NCBI GenBank assembly: GCA_028292835.1 | Contig: JAQGLP010000475.1 | Coordinates: 1-8,440 of the forward strand | DNA length: 8,440 nucleotides | Direction of reading: 5' to 3' | Source: Variovorax sp. | GTDB lineage: Bacteria; Pseudomonadota; Gammaproteobacteria; Burkholderiales; Burkholderiaceae_C | Shown: in pieces, positions 5,515 to 8,440 of the stretch | Layout of the letters: each line of letters starts with the position of its first letter | Numbering within the stretch: position 1 is the stretch's first letter | The notes under the pieces: generated by a model | Database searches by the model: none | What the model was told of the DNA's origin: nothing | What the model saw: only the letters and a program-made list of their open reading frames with translations | Translations under genes and position numbers: made by a program

Positions 5515-7329
5515 ATGTCTCTTGATCTTTTCATGCGCGAAGCCGGCGCGCCGTCCCTGCTGTCGCGTCGCCGTTTCGTGCAAGGCGCGGCCGCCGGCGG
5601 CGCCCTGGCCCGGCTGGGCCTGTGGCCCTCGCTGGCCTCTGCGACGCCGCCTCCCGGCAACCCCAACGTCCTGTCGGGCACCCAGTTCGACTTGACCCTC
5701 GGCCCGTGCCCGGTGAACTTCACGGGCCGCGCGGCCACGGCCACCGCCGTCAACGGTTGCGTGCCCGCACCGGTCCTGCGCTGGCGGGAAGGCGATACCG
5801 TCACCCTGCGGGTGACCAATCGGCTTGCGGAAACCAGTTCGATCCATTGGCACGGCATCCTGCTGCCTGCCGGGATGGACGGCGTCCCGGGGTTGAGTTT
5901 CGCCGGCATCCCGCCGGGCGAGACCTTCACCTACCGCTTCGACGTGAAGCAGAGCGGCACCTACTGGTACCACAGCCATTCCCGCTTTCAGGAGCAAACC
6001 GGGCTGTACGGGCCGATCGTCGTGGAGCCGCGGGGCGGCGAGCGTATCCGCACCGAGCGCGACTACGTGGTCATGCTGTCCGACTGGTCGGACGAGAGCC
6101 CGGAAACCATCCTAGGCAACCTCAAGAAGATGAGCAACTTCTACAACTACCACCAGCCGACCGCGGTGGACTTCGCGCGCGACGCATCGCGCATGGGGGT
6201 GCAGCAGGCCCTGGCCCAGCGCGCCATGTGGAACCGCATGCGCATGAGCCCGACCGACCTGTCGGACGTGACCGGCCGCGCCTACACCTACCTGATGAAC
6301 GGCGCCTCGCCCGACGGAAACTGGACCGCCTTGTTTAACCGCGGTGAGAAGGTGCGACTGCGCGTCATCAACGGGTCCGCGCAAAGCATCTTCGACTTTC
6401 GCATTCCCGGGCTGAAGATGAAGGTGGTGGCGGCCGACGGGCAGGAGGTCGAGCCCGTCAGTGTGGACGAATTCCGCATCGCCACGGCCGAGGTCTATGA
6501 CGTGATCGTCGAGCCCGACGGCGACCGTGCCTACACCCTCTTCGCGCAGTCGATCGACAGGATGGGGTTCGTCCGCGGCACGCTGGCTCCGCGCCAGGGC
6601 ATGCAGGCGGAGGTCCCCCGGGTCGATGCGCCGCAGTGGCTCACGATGGTGGACATGATGGGCTCCATGGCGATGGGGGGCGACATGGCCGGCATGCACG
6701 ACCACCAGGCCATGCAGCAGGGCGGCAGCAGCGCAGAAAAAATGCCGGGCATGGACCATGGCGCCATGCCGCCGGGTGGCAGCGGCATGAAAGGCATGGC
6801 GCCCATGGCGACAGCGCACCACGCCAGAAGCGAATACGGGCCGGGCGTCGATATGCGCGTCGACATGCCCCGCACCAACATCGACGACCCGGGCATCGGA
6901 CTGCGCGACAACGGCCGCAAGGTGCTGAGCTATGCCGACCTGCACACCCTGGGCGGCCCGTTGGACAAACGGGGGCCGGGCCGGGACATCGAACTGCACC
7001 TGACCGGCAACATGGAGCGCTACATGTGGTCGTTCGACGGCCAGAAGTTCTCGGATGCGAGGCCGCTGCATTTCCGCTACGGCGAGCGGCTGCGCGTGGT
7101 CCTGGTCAACGACACCATGATGCCGCACCCGATCCATCTGCACGGCATGTGGAGCGAGATGGAGAGTCCGTCGGGCGAATTTCAGGTGCGCAAGCACACC
7201 ATCATGGTTCAGCCTGCGCAGCGAATCACCTATCTCGTCAGTGCCGACGCACTGGGACGCTGGGCATACCACTGCCACCTGCTCTTTCACATGGAAGCAG
7301 GCATGTTCAGAGAGGTGGTGGTGTCATGA
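5515..7329 (+). CDS. copA: CopA/PcoA-type periplasmic multicopper oxidase
   Basis: This is a Tat-exported copper resistance oxidase, 604 residues from 5515 (616 from the alternative ATG at 5479). A twin-arginine motif SRRRFV at 17-22, followed by an Ala/Gly/Leu-rich stretch, directs folded export to the periplasm. Three cupredoxin-like domains carry all four multicopper oxidase copper-ligand motifs: HWHG (111-114), WYHSH (151-155), HPIHLHG (538-544) and HCHLLFHMEAGM (586-597). The last holds the type 1 Cys587 and axial Met597. A Met/His-rich insert lies at about 379-436, between the second and third domains, with motifs such as GMHDH and GMDHG, likely extra Cu(I) sites. The family is thought to oxidise Cu(I) to the less toxic Cu(II) and to bind copper. 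Despite the name it is not the P-type ATPase CopA. The stop overlaps copB (ATGA at 7326-7329), and CopL precedes it across a 118-bp gap with hairpins. Confidence 0.96.
   Translation: MSLDLFMREAGAPSLLSRRRFVQGAAAGGALARLGLWPSLASATPPPGNPNVLSGTQFDLTLGPCPVNFTGRAATATAVNGCVPAPVLRWREGDTVTLRVTNRLAETSSIHWHGILLPAGMDGVPGLSFAGIPPGETFTYRFDVKQSGTYWYHSHSRFQEQTGLYGPIVVEPRGGERIRTERDYVVMLSDWSDESPETILGNLKKMSNFYNYHQPTAVDFARDASRMGVQQALAQRAMWNRMRMSPTDLSDVTGRAYTYLMNGASPDGNWTALFNRGEKVRLRVINGSAQSIFDFRIPGLKMKVVAADGQEVEPVSVDEFRIATAEVYDVIVEPDGDRAYTLFAQSIDRMGFVRGTLAPRQGMQAEVPRVDAPQWLTMVDMMGSMAMGGDMAGMHDHQAMQQGGSSAEKMPGMDHGAMPPGGSGMKGMAPMATAHHARSEYGPGVDMRVDMPRTNIDDPGIGLRDNGRKVLSYADLHTLGGPLDKRGPGRDIELHLTGNMERYMWSFDGQKFSDARPLHFRYGERLRVVLVNDTMMPHPIHLHGMWSEMESPSGEFQVRKHTIMVQPAQRITYLVSADALGRWAYHCHLLFHMEAGMFREVVVS
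6646..6822 (+). other. Met/His-rich copper-binding insert of CopA
   Basis: This segment encodes about 59 residues dense in Met, His and Gly, with GMHDH, GMDHG and GMKGM motifs, inside copA between the second and third cupredoxin domains. Met-rich segments in this position bind Cu(I) in related oxidases. MKGM and MDH motifs also occur in the CusF and CopB proteins of this window. Confidence 0.75.
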
Positions 7330-8440
7330 CAAACCTGGTGCAACACATGAAGTTCCTGCGTTCCCCATATGGCCGCCGCGTTGCGCGCCCCTCGATCCTA
7401 GCGCTGGCGATGGTTCCTTGCCTGGTCTTTGCGCAGTCCGCGACCGCGCCGATGGAAGGTATGGACCATGACCACATGAAAGGCATGGATCACGACCAGA
7501 TGAAGAGGACGGCTCACAACAACCAGAAAAAAGGTATGGACCACAGCCAAATGAAGGGCATGGACCACCACCAGCCGAAAGCCAAGGATCACGACCAGAT
7601 GAAGGGGATGGATCACAGCCAGATGAAGGGGATGGATCACGACCAGATGAAGGATATGGATCATGGCCAGATGAAAGGCATGGACCACAACCAGATGAAG
7701 GGAATAGACCACGGCCAGATGAAAGGCATGGACCACAGCCAAATGAAGGGCATGGACCACGGCCAAATGAAGGGCATGAGCGCGGACAGCCTGGAGGGCC
7801 ACGACATGGATTCGATGAAGTCAATGCAGGGCGGAGCGGCGCCACCCGACGCCCGCGACCCCGACGCCTACGCCGACGGCTTGACTCATGGGCCGATGCC
7901 CGGCATGGACATGGCGGACAACGCCAAGTTCGGCCAGCTTCTCATCGACAGGGCCGAGTTCACTCAAAGCCAGGACGCCAACGGACAAGCGCTGGACGCG
8001 CAGGCTTGGTGGGGTGGCGACATTGACCAACTCTGGTTGAAGGTGGATGGGGAGCGAACCGCCGGGCGCCTGGGCGCCACCCGCACCGAAGCGCTCTGGA
8101 ACCATGCGATCTCTACCTATTGGGGGCTGCAAACCGGCGTGCGCCACGACTTCGGAGGCGGACCGGGGCGAACGTGGGCCGCCTTCGGCATGCAGGGGCT
8201 GGCGCCCTACTGGTTCGACGTGCAGGCTACAGCCTATGTCGGCCAAGGCAGTCGGACCGCCGCGCGGGTGGAAGCGGAATACGACATCCTCTTCACGCAG
8301 CGTCTGATCCTGCAGCCGAACGTCAAGGTGAGCCTCTACGGCAAGAACGACCCCGAGCGCGGCATCGGCTCCGGCCTGTCGAACATCGCGGCCGGCCTCA
8401 GGCTGCGCTTCGAGATCTCAAGGAAGTTCGCTCCTTATCT
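7326..8440 (+). CDS. copB: CopB/PcoB-type outer-membrane copper resistance protein (3'-partial)
   Basis: The frame opens with ATG overlapping the copA stop (ATGA) and stays open to the window end, giving 371 residues. A signal peptide covers about 1-36 (basic region, then ILALAMVPCLVFA). An internal Met8 (7347) is an alternative start. Residues 46-150 are 13 tandem units of about 8 residues, consensus MDHxQMKG, forming a large Met/His copper-binding array. A linker follows, then the conserved CopB beta-barrel domain from about residue 191. It shows family landmarks such as KFGQLLIDRAEF, WWGGDIDQLWLK, YWGLQTGVRHDF and GLAPYWFDVQATAYVG. CopB proteins sit in the outer membrane and bind or restrict copper entry alongside CopA. 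The end of the barrel lies beyond the window. Translation is probably coupled to copA. Confidence 0.95.
   Translation, partial: MTNLVQHMKFLRSPYGRRVARPSILALAMVPCLVFAQSATAPMEGMDHDHMKGMDHDQMKRTAHNNQKKGMDHSQMKGMDHHQPKAKDHDQMKGMDHSQMKGMDHDQMKDMDHGQMKGMDHNQMKGIDHGQMKGMDHSQMKGMDHGQMKGMSADSLEGHDMDSMKSMQGGAAPPDARDPDAYADGLTHGPMPGMDMADNAKFGQLLIDRAEFTQSQDANGQALDAQAWWGGDIDQLWLKVDGERTAGRLGATRTEALWNHAISTYWGLQTGVRHDFGGGPGRTWAAFGMQGLAPYWFDVQATAYVGQGSRTAARVEAEYDILFTQRLILQPNVKVSLYGKNDPERGIGSGLSNIAAGLRLRFEISRKFAPY
7461..7775 (+). repeat. Tandem 24-bp repeat array in copB, 13 units encoding MDHxQMKG
   Basis: Thirteen consecutive in-frame units occupy 315 bp: twelve of 24 bp and one (unit 3) of 27 bp. Position 4 of the peptide varies among D, S, H, G and N, while M1, D2, H3, Q5, M6, K7 and G8 are mostly kept. 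Units 3 (TAHNNQKKG), 5 (MDHHQPKA), 6 (KDHDQMKG) and 11 (IDHGQMKG) have lost one or more metal-binding residues. The DNA copies differ at silent sites, so the array is not freshly amplified throughout. Similar octapeptide repeats are known from Pseudomonas CopA and CopB. Confidence 0.93.

Noticed and set aside
6112..7290. Long minus-strand open frame (392 codons) opposite copA
   Set aside because: It is antisense to the copper-ligand motifs of CopA. It is Val/His/Ala-rich with no family signature.
7461..7775. The 24-bp repeat array as a CRISPR array
   Set aside because: Units are contiguous without spacers and keep the copB reading frame, so it is a protein repeat.
7324..7845. Minus-strand frames with striking periodic peptides opposite the copB repeats
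   Set aside because: The periodicity is only the complement of the MDHxQMKG repeat array, so it carries no independent evidence of coding.

Overview
The window is a copper/silver resistance locus from a high-GC proteobacterium. Protein style and gene order (cusBAF next to copLAB) best fit a Burkholderiales betaproteobacterium, of the Comamonadaceae/Burkholderiaceae kind. This is inferred from family resemblance, since there is no rRNA or other taxonomic marker here. All intact genes are on the + strand and nearly all concern periplasmic copper handling.

Left module (1-4363): the 3' end of a CusB/SilB-type adaptor carrying a fused C-terminal CusF domain, a complete CusA/SilA-type RND pump that overlaps it by an ATGA junction, and a free-standing periplasmic CusF chaperone with a Met-rich N-terminal extension. 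Together they would collect Cu(I)/Ag(I) in the periplasm and export it across the outer membrane. The outer-membrane channel (CusC) and most of CusB lie upstream of the window.

Junction (4364-4988): mostly non-coding. It holds what looks like the last ~30 codons of a cation-diffusion-facilitator (CDF) transporter on the minus strand (4443-4535), a 41-residue Met-rich single-pass membrane protein with a good ribosome binding site (4601-4726), and about 260 bp of unexplained sequence in front of copL.

Right module (4989-8440): a CopL-like secreted Cys/His-rich small protein, two hairpins in the copL-copA gap, a Tat-exported multicopper oxidase CopA, and the outer-membrane protein CopB, which overlaps copA by ATGA and runs off the window end. 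CopB carries 13 tandem 8-residue Met/His copper-binding repeats. CopA would oxidise or sequester periplasmic copper, CopB would bind copper at the outer membrane, and CopL may link expression to copper.

Overall this is a recognisable system, not an unknown one. The points most worth a second look are the CusB-CusF fusion, the CopB repeat array, the 41-residue membrane protein, the hairpins between copL and copA, and the transporter remnant at the module junction.
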